A stretch of DNA of 64,000 nt from Heligmosomoides polygyrus polygyrus. Lineage: Eukaryota > Nematoda > Chromadorea > Rhabditida > Heligmosomidae. Position numbers and translations under genes: made by a program. Below, one piece after another: positions 54,972-64,000 of the stretch (positions are counted from its first letter, which is position 1; each line of letters begins with the position of its first letter). The stretch covers positions 24,304,001 to 24,368,000 of the forward strand of contig OX377202.1 in assembly GCA_947396885.1 (NCBI GenBank), given 5' to 3'. A model generated the notes under the pieces. It ran no database searches, was not told where the DNA came from, and saw nothing but the letters and a program-made list of their open reading frames with translations.

Positions 54972-55100
54972 AGGACGGAGTCATACCATTGCTCACCTTG
55001 AGCGAAGCCTTTTGATAGGCTCCCATATCCGACTCATCGCTTCGCGCAATCGATATTATTAGACTTCGCTCGAGGTGAGCGGTGGTATGACACTGGCCTA
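54972..55100. mobile_element. MITE, relative of 15475-15610
   Basis: GTCATACCATTGCTCACC on the left is inverted as GGTGAGCGGTGGTATGAC on the right. The inner arms contain GCGAAGCC / GACTTCGC and CTCCCATATC. Confidence 0.7.
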
Positions 55101-55141
55101 AAAGAGTTAGCGGTCGATGACGTTTGAGTGATACAACCAGG

Positions 55142-55304
55142 GGTAGGATTCATTAATGACTTACATATCTTTAACTGATCGTGAGCTTTCACAACAGAAA
55201 ACTCGGATAACGCGGCTTATCGCTTACCATATCGCTTGATAAGCCGCGCTGTCTGAGTTTTCCGCTGTTAAATTGCTGTAAGTCGTTGATGAATCCGGCC
55301 CCAT
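55142..55304. mobile_element. MITE, GGATTCAT family
   Basis: The left arm GGGGTAGGATTCATTAATGA resembles the inverse of the right arm CGTTGATGAATCCGGCCCC. An inner hairpin has ACTCGGATAACGCGGCTTAT and its near-inverse. This is the same family as 14225-14383. Confidence 0.7.
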
Positions 55305-55799
55305 GCGCGAGATATCTAACGCGGGGGTAAAATTTGCTATTCAATGTTGCTAAAATTAAAACTAAAATTTGCAATTCAACGTGGGATGTTGCTGCAGTAG
55401 TGGAAGAGCAGCTTCTTACTACTTGACACAACAGCTACTACGCACGTTTTCGAGAGTCCAAATTCAGAAGCCGTGTCGCCGATGTTGCGCAACGGGCATA
55501 TAGAATTAGAAGACGCGTAGCGGTAGGTGGATGAGCGTCTGAATACAGAAGTCGTGTTACGTGGTCATGCACCGAGTGTCTGAATTCAAAAGAAGTGGCA
55601 CCAACGTTGTGTGGTGAGCGTCTGGTTTAAGATGACGTGAAAACAGTGTCCTGTAACTAGCGCGGTCAGCATGAGAACAGCTGAAAAAAAAATCTGTGGG
55701 ACACAAGTACTGAGCAGCAAAACCGTGACGTCTCTGGATGGCCCGGAAAGAGTATAGATGTTAGCGGATTTTATGTTTTACAAAAACAGCTTTTTGTAG

Positions 55800-57050
55800 G
55801 TTAGTGACATTGCAAGCTAGCACGAAGCGCGCAAGTGCGAGGCGCGATGTAAGGGGGCGTTCAGAGCAGGAACGCGGGGCGACGCGACGTAATGATAATC
55901 TCCCACATCGATTATTCGCGGATGGCGGCTATTCTTCCTTCGCTGCGCCGCGAGCGGTCGCGTCGCGGACACGTGGCAAACGTGGAAAACGAGGTCAGCG
56001 CGGTCAGTCGATGTGGAAGGCGGCCGATGGTCGGTCGGTGGCTGCTCTCACTGCTCCGTGGACTCTCCCTGAGCGACGAAAGCAGTGGAAACTGCAGTGG
56101 AAAGCAGTGGAAATGTGGAAACATGGGTAGTTTGGATGGCACACACCCTAGAGTCCCTTCCCTAGCCTGATTCTGCGCTCGAAGAGCGCAGAATCCATCC
56201 GCGGACTCTCCCTGAGCGACGAAAGCAGTCCCCACATGGGCAGTTTGGATGGCACACACCCTGGAGTCCCTTCCCTAGCCTGATTCTGCGCTCGAAGAGC
56301 GCAGAATCCATCCTCGGACTCTCCCTGAGCGACGAAAGCAGTCCCCACATGGGCAGTTTGGATGGCACACACCCTGGAGTCCCTTCCCTAGTCCCTTCCC
56401 TACATGGGCAGTTTGGATGGCGCACACCCTGGAGTCCCTTCCCGTTCTTCGAGCGCAGAATCCATCCGCGGACTCTCCCTGAGCGACGAAAGCAGTTTCC
56501 ACATGGGTAGTTTGGATGGCGCACACCTGGAGTCCCTTCCCTAGCCTGATTCTGCGCTCGAAGAGAGCAGAATCCATCCGCGGACTCTCCCTGAGCGACG
56601 AAAGCAGTCCCCACATGGGCAGTTTGGATGGCACACACCCTGGAGTCCCTTCCCTAGCCTGATTCTGCGCTCGAAGAGCGCAGAATCCATCCTCGGACTC
56701 TCCCTGAGCGACAAAAGCAGTTCCCACAGGAGCAGTTTGGATGGCACACACCCTGGATGCTGCGAGAACCCCAGCTGCGCACTCCCCCTGAGCGCGCACA
56801 GCTATGAAGGAAAGATTTCGCGCTCTGTCGCAAAGATGCATGAGAATATAGCGGCGGGTGCGTGCGTGCGATGAGCGCTCGCGGCGTAGCGAAGGAAGAA
56901 TAACCGCGATCTTATTCGCGCTGCCCGGTCGATGTAGGTACTTCGTCGCGTCGCACCGCGATCTCATCGCTTCGCGCGATCGATATGGGAGCTTATCATT
57001 ATTCTTCGCTCGGAGTGAGCGGTGGTATGACATAGGCCTTACTTAGGCGT
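55800..57050 (-). repeat. Composite repeat element E, copy 2 (inverted)
   Basis: This is the inverse of 15640-17095. It begins with GGCTATTCTTCCTTCGCTGC and TCAGTCGATGTGGAAGGCGG, has a tandem core at 56120-56760 (GGATGGCACACACCCTGGAG repeated about six times with deletions), and ends with GAAAGATTTCGC and TGCGTGCGATGAGCGCTCGC. An 18-bp segment (GCAGTGGAAACTGCAGTG) is locally duplicated near 56080. Confidence 0.7.
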
Positions 57051-57290
57051 GTGGAGCACTTGTACTTTTACAAACGCGCATATCAACAGATTCGCTTGCT
57101 CTTGAGTGATACATCTGCAAACATACCATCCATCGGATCGGAATTGGAGTTAAAAGGGATTCAGCTCTGAGTGGTCGACGTAGCCGTGATATGACGTGAT
57201 ATGCTGTCGCTCCTCTCATCATCATTAGATCTCCTTGTGCGTCGACCAGTAGGCTAGTAATCGGTAACTCATCCGTCTTGGCGGCGCCAT
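57050..57290 (+). repeat. Dispersed repeat family R1, copy 5
   Basis: TATCAACAGATTCGCTTGCT, GTGGTCGACGTAGCCGTGAT and CGACCAGTAGGCTAGTAATC match the other copies. A related piece continues at 57830-58080 (ATGGCTATCTTTCTGAGGCA ... GTTATCCTCGCACCAG). Confidence 0.5.
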
Positions 57291-58410
57291 GTAAAGAAGA
57301 GGGGGAAGGCAGCCCACGTGTGAACGAGTTTTTACCTGTTTGACCTAGACCTTCTGCAACTTGCATTACACGTACGTACGCGTCAGTTTGCGTCATGTGG
57401 GGAAATTCCACGCCACCATATCCGACTGCTACGCTCAAGGCGGTCGAATCCAATGGGCCGCCCCCTTCTATCATTGCGCCGTGTTGGCTTTGAGTGCTTC
57501 GTGAGGGCTCTCACTTAAGCCTAAACGCCTTCTACGTATGGAGTCGCGGATTGGTGTGCAGACTTGCGAAATTCTGTAGCTGAGGGCCTTGTACGCCCGC
57601 GATGGCAGTTGCCACAAGCGGATCGTGGAGCAGTGGATCTTGACGTTGCTTCATGCGAGGCAGGTCAAGGGCCGGTTCGTTTCATCTGGAGACTGACTTC
57701 AGTAGGTCGAGAGATTTTGACGTTCACACAATTTGCTGGAGTATTCTGCGCATTTTTCCAGCTGTATGCGCTTGTGTGCTCGAAGAGCGCAGAACACAGC
57801 TGCGAAACGAAAGCCTTTTATTGTATAGGCGGCGTTTTGTTTTAATGGCTATCTTTCTGAGGCACGGCTTGGAAATTTTGCGGATTTCATGTCTTGCATG
57901 CGAGAAGTGCAGCCGGTGACAAAAAGGCAAGAGGACAACCTGTTTACATGTTGCTCACCCTTTTACATGCATATTACATAAAACCTTAAAATTCTGAAAC
58001 AAAGGTTATCCTCGCACCAGTTGCACAGATGGAACGCGTAGCCGTCCTACCCGAAATAAAGTACAGCTACATAATATAAGCAAACGCAGGAATAATGGAG
58101 AGTTAAGTCATATGGTACTCATTTAAGTCCGTGTTTTTCTGCGAAAAACATTACAGTACACTGCGAAGTTTGACCACATGCTGTCTACAACCTCTCTGCT
58201 TGGGGATTGCGCATGGCGCTGAAGCGAGGAAACTTTCGAGCGTCCTCTTACCCCGCACACATCTCCTCGGTCGGATATTATGCGCTTCGTGGTGCATCAC
58301 TCATCAAATGTCTCTACCTTGTTTTTGTTCCTGTGTTTACTATTTGACCTCCTCAGTAAGGCATTAATTCTGAAACAGATCTTTTGAAGCGAAGCATTTT
58401 ACATGAATTC
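57290..58410. other. No gene seen
   Basis: Open frames here are short and overlap repeat fragments, including a 209-bp-family piece near 57745-57810 and an R1 piece near 57840-58040. Confidence 0.4.
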
Positions 58411-58610
58411 TCTCCATAATTCGACTTCCTTGGTGGGTTTTAGTTAGAAGATGTCTATTGTTTACGCAATGGAACTTCTTCGGCTGGGCTTTAATTAGGA
58501 AATTACCGCTGTTTCCACATTTGGACTTCCTCAGTGAGGTTCTAATTAGAAAATGACTACTCTTTCCACAATTCGACTTTTGTGGGCGTCTGACTAAGAA
58601 ATGATAGGTG
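58410..58610 (+). repeat. ~52-bp tandem repeat, four diverged units
   Basis: CATAATTCGACTTCCTT, GCAATGGAACTTCTTC, CACATTTGGACTTCCTC and CACAATTCGACTTTTG head successive units, each followed by a TTAGAAAATGA-like word. Confidence 0.65.
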
Positions 58611-59239
58611 AAGCGCATCCTGGAGCTCTTTCCATTGCCTGATCCTGCAGAACCCAGCCGTGCACTTCCTTTCGCATGCGAGACAAATCAGTAATGTTGC
58701 GAAATGCTTCATAGAGGTGGATTGAAGGGTCATTTCCGGACTAAATCTTAATGAGGGAGTCGAACGATTACTGTTTCGTCGACTTGAGAAGACTTCTGGT
58801 TCTCAACGTTTGTTATTGGAATAGGTTCCATAGAATTCAAGGAGCCAATGCTATGCTGATTTGCGATTGAACATACCCAACAGCCAGAAGAAGAGGTCTA
58901 ATTTGCTGCCTCAAATCTAGTACATATCTCACCTTCGTAGAACGTGTTGCATTTTTGAAGGTCCGAAATTAGTTCGTGTAAGCAGCTAAGAAACCAGATT
59001 TTTTGTATCGTATAGTGACGTGGTTGTGTGGTTTGGCTCAACAAAGTGACAAAAGAAGAAAACGTTGAGAACCAGAAAAATGTGCTTCTAAAGTCGACGA
59101 AACAGTGTCTTTGAAGATGTCTAGGAGAAGGCTCATGACTCCTCCTAAGTGCACTCGCGATGGTACGATTCCGTTCAACTCGAAAGGCTCTATCGAACGG
59201 TGTCCATCTCGACCAATTTTGGAAAAATCGATTTTTTTT

Positions 59240-59770
59240 GACAATTTCGCATCAAGGACGAGTGTGCTCTAGACCAAGGCTGCGCGGACGATGACGTCGT
59301 CGAAAATCGACATTTTCGAAATTGCCCAAATTTTCTCGTCCAAAATCATCTTTGGAATTATTCGAGGCGCTCCGACGTCTGCTTTTTGAAAACTCCGCTG
59401 ATTTCTGTAGGTTTTGAATTTTCTGGATCACTGAGGGCGGTTGGGTCAGGGTACCGATTTTGTCCAAACTTTGTAAGGGGGCTGGGAGATATTCGGGTGC
59501 CGAACAAACGATGGCGAGGGGCGCTCCTTTGCGATTAAAACAGGAGACCACCCATACCGATTACTGAGGGTTATCGGTGATCCTGACCCGACCGCCCACA
59601 GACAGGAAGTAAGCTACTGAAATCGGCGGAATCTTCAAAAATGGACGTCGGATGTGTAATCCCTAATTAACCTCCTAGATTTTGGACGGAAAAAATTGCC
59701 CATTTAAAAACGTAGATTTTCAATGACGTCATCGTCCGTGCAGGCTCGTCCTAAATCTTTTCATGGAGAA
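59240..59770. mobile_element. ~530-bp foldback element
   Basis: The left arm (from GACGAGTGTGCTCTAGACC through ATGACGTCGTCGAAAATC, TTTCTCGTCCAAAATC and GGGCGGTTGGGTCAGG) is inverted in the right arm (CCTGACCCGACCGCCC, GATTTTGGACGGAAAA, GATTTTCAATGACGTCAT). The middle is about 80 bp. No transposase is present. Confidence 0.75.
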
Positions 59771-60169
59771 CAGTGGGTGTGTCGATAACTTGGATGTGGA
59801 CGAGTAAGGGCGGCAGAAAGTTCACCGCAGCCGTCCGCCGCCCTAAAACGGCCGTTGTGGTTAAGGCAGTTTAGGAAGCTCTGGAGTTGACCAGGTCGTC
59901 GTACACAGTGTTCAGTGCTCTGCTAGCCCACATATTTGCATGCCGGTAGCTCGCCTCGACTTACCGTAGCAGGCAGCCGAAATCGCAAAAAATTGGGTCG
60001 CACAAGCCTAACCTACATTTGCCGCTTCGCTCCCTCTCCCGCTCGATTGGTGTTCTGCAGGGCCTATATGCATTATTCACAACGTTCGCCATGCCGGCAG
60101 TTAGTTCCAAACAGTAGACCATGCTCGTCCAAACGCATGGACAAGCTCCTTCCATCAGCCTAACGTCAC

Positions 60170-60790
60170 TCTGTGGGCGGTCGCGCCCACTCATTCGATT
60201 GATAGAAATGTTGTCAAAAATATACACAGAATCCGAGACCGAGTTGCGAGGAAACCGACTTGTCTGGCACAGCGCATATCCGACTTCGTCTCCAGCATAA
60301 TTTCTAGAGCTTAACTCTTCTCTAGTAAAACAGTGCGGTCTGGAGTAGGGGCAATCGTGTTCAGCTTATGTGAGCCGAACCAGAGATGTTCGAGTTAAAT
60401 CAGTGTATGAACTGATTGAGTATATCCATTTGTTCAGTTGTTCTCACTACACCGACCGCGCAATGTTTGCCTTTGTCAACAAAACGACAAAAAGTGCAAA
60501 CCTTGAAAACTGATTATCTGATTGAAACCTTCAAGCGAATTGACCCTAGAAACCGTAGTAGTTTTGTGTATAGCAATAACTCAAGAGCGGGTAAGAATCC
60601 AACTACTTTAAAGTTGCGCGAGTCGAAAATTGCAGCAGCTGTAACATATTGGCTGAGACCTTTTTATAGAAAAACGGAACATACTCAAAAACATCTTCAG
60701 CCTAGACAAGACCTGAACAGCATAGTACATCAGCACATCAGTACTTATTAAGTGTTTCACGTGAAATAGCCTACCTCATACGCACATATT
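60170..60790. other. Open but unassigned stretch
   Basis: A plus-strand frame is open from about 60416 to 60751 but lacks an ATG at its head. Its phase does not fit splicing to the ORF at 60802, so I do not call it a gene. Confidence 0.35.
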
Positions 60791-60801
60791 TCAGGGTGAC
60801 G

Positions 60802-61155
60802 ATGCCTACGAAAATTTCCGCCATTGGTCTAGCAGTCACAGCCATTCTAATTATTGCGTTTGTCAATGGATTTATACCGCAACAACCGTCACCCTATGAA
60901 GATGTCGAGTGGAAGAGTTTCAAGGGTTATTCATATGTGGTTCGTAATCTAAGCTATTTTATCCCACTAGCTACAGTACCGCCGCTAAACGTTCAACCAA
61001 ACGACGTTTGCGACGCAAAAACGCGTTTTTTGCGTCGCATCATGATAACTTTGTTCAAAATAAAGGCTTTCTCACCAAAATTTACAAGGGCTCCTAGTAT
61101 CATTCTACCTACCACTGGGCATGCAACCGCCATTAAAAAGTGGATGGAAGCCTGA
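60802..61155 (+). CDS. Small secreted or membrane-anchored protein, unknown
   Basis: ATG lies 7 bp after TTTCAG (60789-60794), consistent with an SL trans-splice site, and opens a 117-residue frame. The N terminus MPTKISAIGLAVTAILIIAF is a strong signal peptide or anchor, followed by VNGF(I) and a Pro/Gln segment. The remainder is basic, with no cysteine pattern (one Cys) and no family I recognise. FLRRIMITLFKIKAF is a possible amphipathic helix. A single exon with no clear AATAAA close by lowers confidence. Confidence 0.4.
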   Translation: MPTKISAIGLAVTAILIIAFVNGFIPQQPSPYEDVEWKSFKGYSYVVRNLSYFIPLATVPPLNVQPNDVCDAKTRFLRRIMITLFKIKAFSPKFTRAPSIILPTTGHATAIKKWMEA

Positions 61156-61159
61156 AAAC

Positions 61160-62070
61160 CAATGCCGCAATTAAGGAGGGTCCTAATTGCTGTGACCCGA
61201 CCCAGCACCGTCGCCGAGTCTCGCCTAATTATGTCCCCAGGCCCAAATAGTGCTGCCCAGTGGAATTCTAGAATATTTAAACCTAATTAAATTGTATTTT
61301 CTTGCTGTTTATGACCTTCTCCTGGCTGCGACAATTCATTTGGTACCAAATTTGGCAGGAAAATGTCTGCAGCTGCTTCAACTAATTTTGTTTATTTCAA
61401 CGGAAGCATCCTCAGTTTAAACCTGTTATTGTAGCTTGCAATCTAGTCATCTTTAAGGAGGAAAAATGACATAGAAAATTTACATTTCGAGCTCACTTTG
61501 GGCATTTGTGTGTTGGTTGCAATTCGTCAAAACTGCAAGTGAACCTTGGTAAAGAGCACTCCCTGTCGCCGATTTTGGCTGCGAATATCTATGTCCTAAG
61601 AAAATGAGTTTGTCCAAAAATTTGTTGGCTAACCGCACGCAATGTAGAAACTCCAAATATCAAATATCGAGAAGCCAGGTTATCAGATGCCCGAATTTCA
61701 GCTGGTTAAAGTGAAGACTTCTTTCAAAAGTGCGGCTGAGCTTCCACAGCGTTTCATGCTCAGTCTTTGCAGAATGAATGCTGGGAAGCCCAGAATTCAT
61801 ATTAAGTATTTTTCTGCTTGAAATTTTCAACCAGCCCAGACGCCAATATTTTGACGCACCAGATCGAGCGTCGACGTAGACGTCTTCTTCGACCATAATT
61901 GCACTGACCTGAGATGCCCTACAGAGACATTGCACTCGGCTGCATGACCAACGAATCCCTCACTTCTCTTTCTCCTAATTACGGGCCTGTTCGACCTTAT
62001 GCAGCTCACCAATACCGATCCATGCTGCCAAATCTTGAAGACCTTTTGGGTTTTCCGGATTGAGTGCATC
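61160..62070. other. No gene seen
   Basis: AT-rich, with only short frames and no palindromes or repeats recognised. Confidence 0.4.
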
Positions 62071-62079
62071 ATCACATTA

Positions 62080-63079
62080 GGTTGTCCGGGAAGTTCTCAG
62101 CGTTTTCGCGTTTTAAGGATTTTATCTTATCGGATTTAGTCGAAGTAAGCACCGCTTGAGTCAGCATACTTTTGCCAACGGGGAACAAATCGACTTATTC
62201 CATCAACGAAAGAATTAGGTGGTCGAGATTCGATAAAATTCACGAAAGCTGTTTTGGCTTGGTGTTAACTGGTGAAGGTTTTACCAGCGAGAAAGTTCTG
62301 AAAATGTTTGAAAAAACGGATGGTGAGAAAAGCCTGGAAAATATGACGGGTGAGGCAGAATTTCAACCCTTAGTTCGTTTAATGTTCATGTGGTGATTTG
62401 CGAAACGTGTGGCGGGCGCTATCGTGCAAAGAATCGGGCCTCTTCTATTGAGCAGTTCCGGCTGAAGTAGATGCAATTTTCGGTGAATTTTGTCGATTTC
62501 CTTACAGTGGAACTTTGCTGTGATCGTTTAGCCTAGCACCGAAAAGTCGTACACCAGCCGCTGAATACCACACAGTGACCATTACCTCTTTTGGTGGAGA
62601 TTTGCCTTCGGAAAATGCCTAGGGGGTTCATTGGCTGCAACCACCTTCCCAAGGCGTATCAAAGCATCTGCTACAGCAGTTTTACTGACGCCTAGCCCTT
62701 TCACGATACCGCGAACTGTTTGGGATGGTTCGGCTTCCACCAATTCCTTCAACTCGTCGTCCAGGATTGCTCTAGATCGACCGCTACGGGATCATTTTCG
62801 AGGATGAAATCTCCAGTCCGGATTTTACTGAAGCACTGGCGCACAGTGCCTTCTCCAACTCTATTAGGCCCCACACTTGATCGATATGTCGAGCTGTCTT
62901 GGCTGCGGATTGTCCCAGTTTGAAGTTGAAATAAAATATCGTTCGGAATTGCTCTTTCGACATACTCCAATAAACCCTTCAAGAACAGAAATATAATGCG
63001 CAATACAAGTTGAATTTTTACTTCATAATAGACGAATGAAAGATAGCAACGCAAAACGCTGAGAACTTTCCGGACAACC
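62080..63079 (-). mobile_element. mariner element, 1.0 kb, complete ends, defective
   Basis: Terminal inverted repeats GGTTGTCCGGGAAGTTCTCA and GGTTGTCCGGAAAGTTCTCA (then GCGTTTT in both) are flanked by TA at 62078-62079 and 63080-63081. Length is about 300 bp short of a full mariner. Confidence 0.9.
62141..62980 (-). pseudogene. mariner transposase, degenerate
   Basis: The minus strand near 62895-62790 encodes GEGTVRQCFSKIRTGDFILE, the N-terminal HTH region of mariner transposases (TVxxWFxKFRxGDxxLE). Near 62194-62141 it encodes RFVPRWQKYADSSGAYFD, the C terminus. Between them the catalytic D,D34D region is only patchily recognisable in shifted frames, which fits the short element length. 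It cannot encode an active enzyme but keeps both binding ends. Confidence 0.8.
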
Positions 63080-63422
63080 TAATAACATGAGTTTGTTGGC
63101 TGAAAATGTTGGTACGATTTCTTTCATGCTTTCATTCACTTACTCAAAAACTGAACACTTCGTTTGAAGTTTTATAAAATTCTCATTTTTTTGTAGAAAA
63201 TAATGGTTGATATCCTGTTCTAAAGAGCAGAACAGCGGCAGTTTTAGTGCCAAAAAGGGATTGCGCCATGCAATTGTCCAAGACTTCGCTGTTTTTATTC
63301 GATTGATGTCAAAATTGCTGTTTGCGTAGAGTTTCACGCCTCTTAACAACATAACAAAGAAAATTGTAAAAAAAACACATATTCTCACCTTGATACTCCA
63401 TGTAAGCAGCGTTCACACTGTT

Positions 63423-64000
63423 AGGGGGGGGGGGGGGCAAAAGTAATGAGACAAATTGAAAAAAATCTTTATCTCTTTATAACTCAATTACAAATCAACG
63501 ATGCTGAGGAATATGCATGCCATTAAGGTCAGTGACCTTGCTGCCATCGATCAGCCAACTTCCTGATCCCATCCTTCCAGAACTGCTTAGGCCTGGTGCT
63601 GATCCACTGCTCGTTATGGTTGTCGAGGTCTGCTTGGGTCATTGTGTTCCTTCCGACCATGAAGTCCCGTATGCCCAAGAAGTGGTGGTAGTCGCATGGA
63701 GCGATGTTCGGCAAATACGGTGGGTGAGGCATATAAACGTAGCCCAGCTGACCGAGCTTATCCGTGGTTACTTGTTCCCGATGGGGTGCGGCGTTTTCGA
63801 AGAGGAGGAACCTCTTTAAGCGCTGCGACTGAATAAGAGCGAGTCGCCGACCCATCTCTTCTATTTCGTTCACCATGGCCTTGGAGTCCATCGTCGTGCT
63901 TTTGGTAAACAGCTTCCAGTATACCGGTCCATCGGCGCAGACCCAAATGCTCTGAAAGTGCTTCTCGCCGTGAATACCTCGCCGAACGAAGGTCGATAAC
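63423..64000 (-). mobile_element. Second mariner, 3' part, continues past the window
   Basis: Begins at TTA followed by a 14-G tract (63424-63437) and CAAAAGTAATGAGAC, a typical mariner-type end. The transposase frame 63891-63529 (minus) reads FLLFENAAPH, YLPNIAPCDYHHFLGI, MTQADLDNHN and KLADRWQQ. The third catalytic Asp (APCDYH) is present. The second, usually HDNARPH, is Glu in this copy. An upstream piece (WTGILEAV/VYWKLF region) is in another frame, so at least one frameshift exists. Confidence 0.85.

Noticed and set aside
60416..60751. 111-codon plus-strand frame as a protein gene
   Set aside because: It starts at TTG, has no upstream ATG in frame, and its splice phase to the ORF at 60802 would bring in a stop at once.

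Overview
This window is nuclear DNA of a clade V parasitic nematode, most likely a strongylid or hookworm relative. The evidence is a nematode-type 5.8S/ITS/28S unit, the nematode spliced leader SL1 embedded in retroelement LTRs, TTTCAG splice acceptors with very short introns, an RTE element of the hookworm type, BEL and mariner elements, and secreted Gly/Trp-rich peptides beginning QWGYGG as in the C. elegans nlp-29 group. It is a repeat-dominated, gene-poor region. I support only two good protein genes (a duplicated antimicrobial-peptide-like pair) and two weaker gene models. Everything else is mobile or repetitive DNA, or shows no resolvable signal.

Layout. 1-5.6 kb: unresolved sequence, then Gly/Trp-rich peptide gene 1 (3623-3975). 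5.7-7.3 kb: two RTE fragments, the second ending inside 28S sequence. 7.3-13.2 kb: an inverted, incomplete and mutated rDNA unit (18S 3' end, ITS1, 5.8S, ITS2, 28S) whose 28S is split by 1.8 kb of foreign sequence at the known R-element hot spot. 13.3-17.5 kb: MITE-like palindromes and a 209-bp higher-order tandem repeat. 18.4-20.2 kb: second copy of the peptide-gene segment (gene 2 at 19574-19965). 21-30 kb: dispersed repeats, a degraded BEL gag/protease fragment, a 135-bp GC-rich tandem array and SL1-like sequences. 31.5-33.6 kb: large inverted duplication. 36.8-37.7 kb: a candidate multi-exon gene. 41.3-50.45 kb: a complete BEL/Pao retrotransposon on the minus strand. 50.4-52.9 kb: a gag-like remnant and an Upf1-like helicase fragment. 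53-60 kb: minisatellites, twin AT cruciforms, an inverted partner of the 209-bp repeat element and foldback elements. 60.8 kb: a small secreted-type ORF. 62-64 kb: two mariner elements.

Most striking observation. Both 600-bp LTRs of the BEL element carry 21 of the 22 nt of spliced leader SL1, in the sense orientation of the element, one base after an AATAAA. A diverged BEL fragment 16 kb away keeps the same AATAAA-SL1 arrangement. The simplest reading is that SL1 is the R region of the LTR: trans-splicing sets the 5' end of the RNA, and polyadenylation just past the downstream SL1 supplies the matching repeat needed for strand transfer. The element also carries an extra 3' ORF (coiled coil plus zinc-knuckle-like cysteines) that overlaps the pol stop as TGATG.
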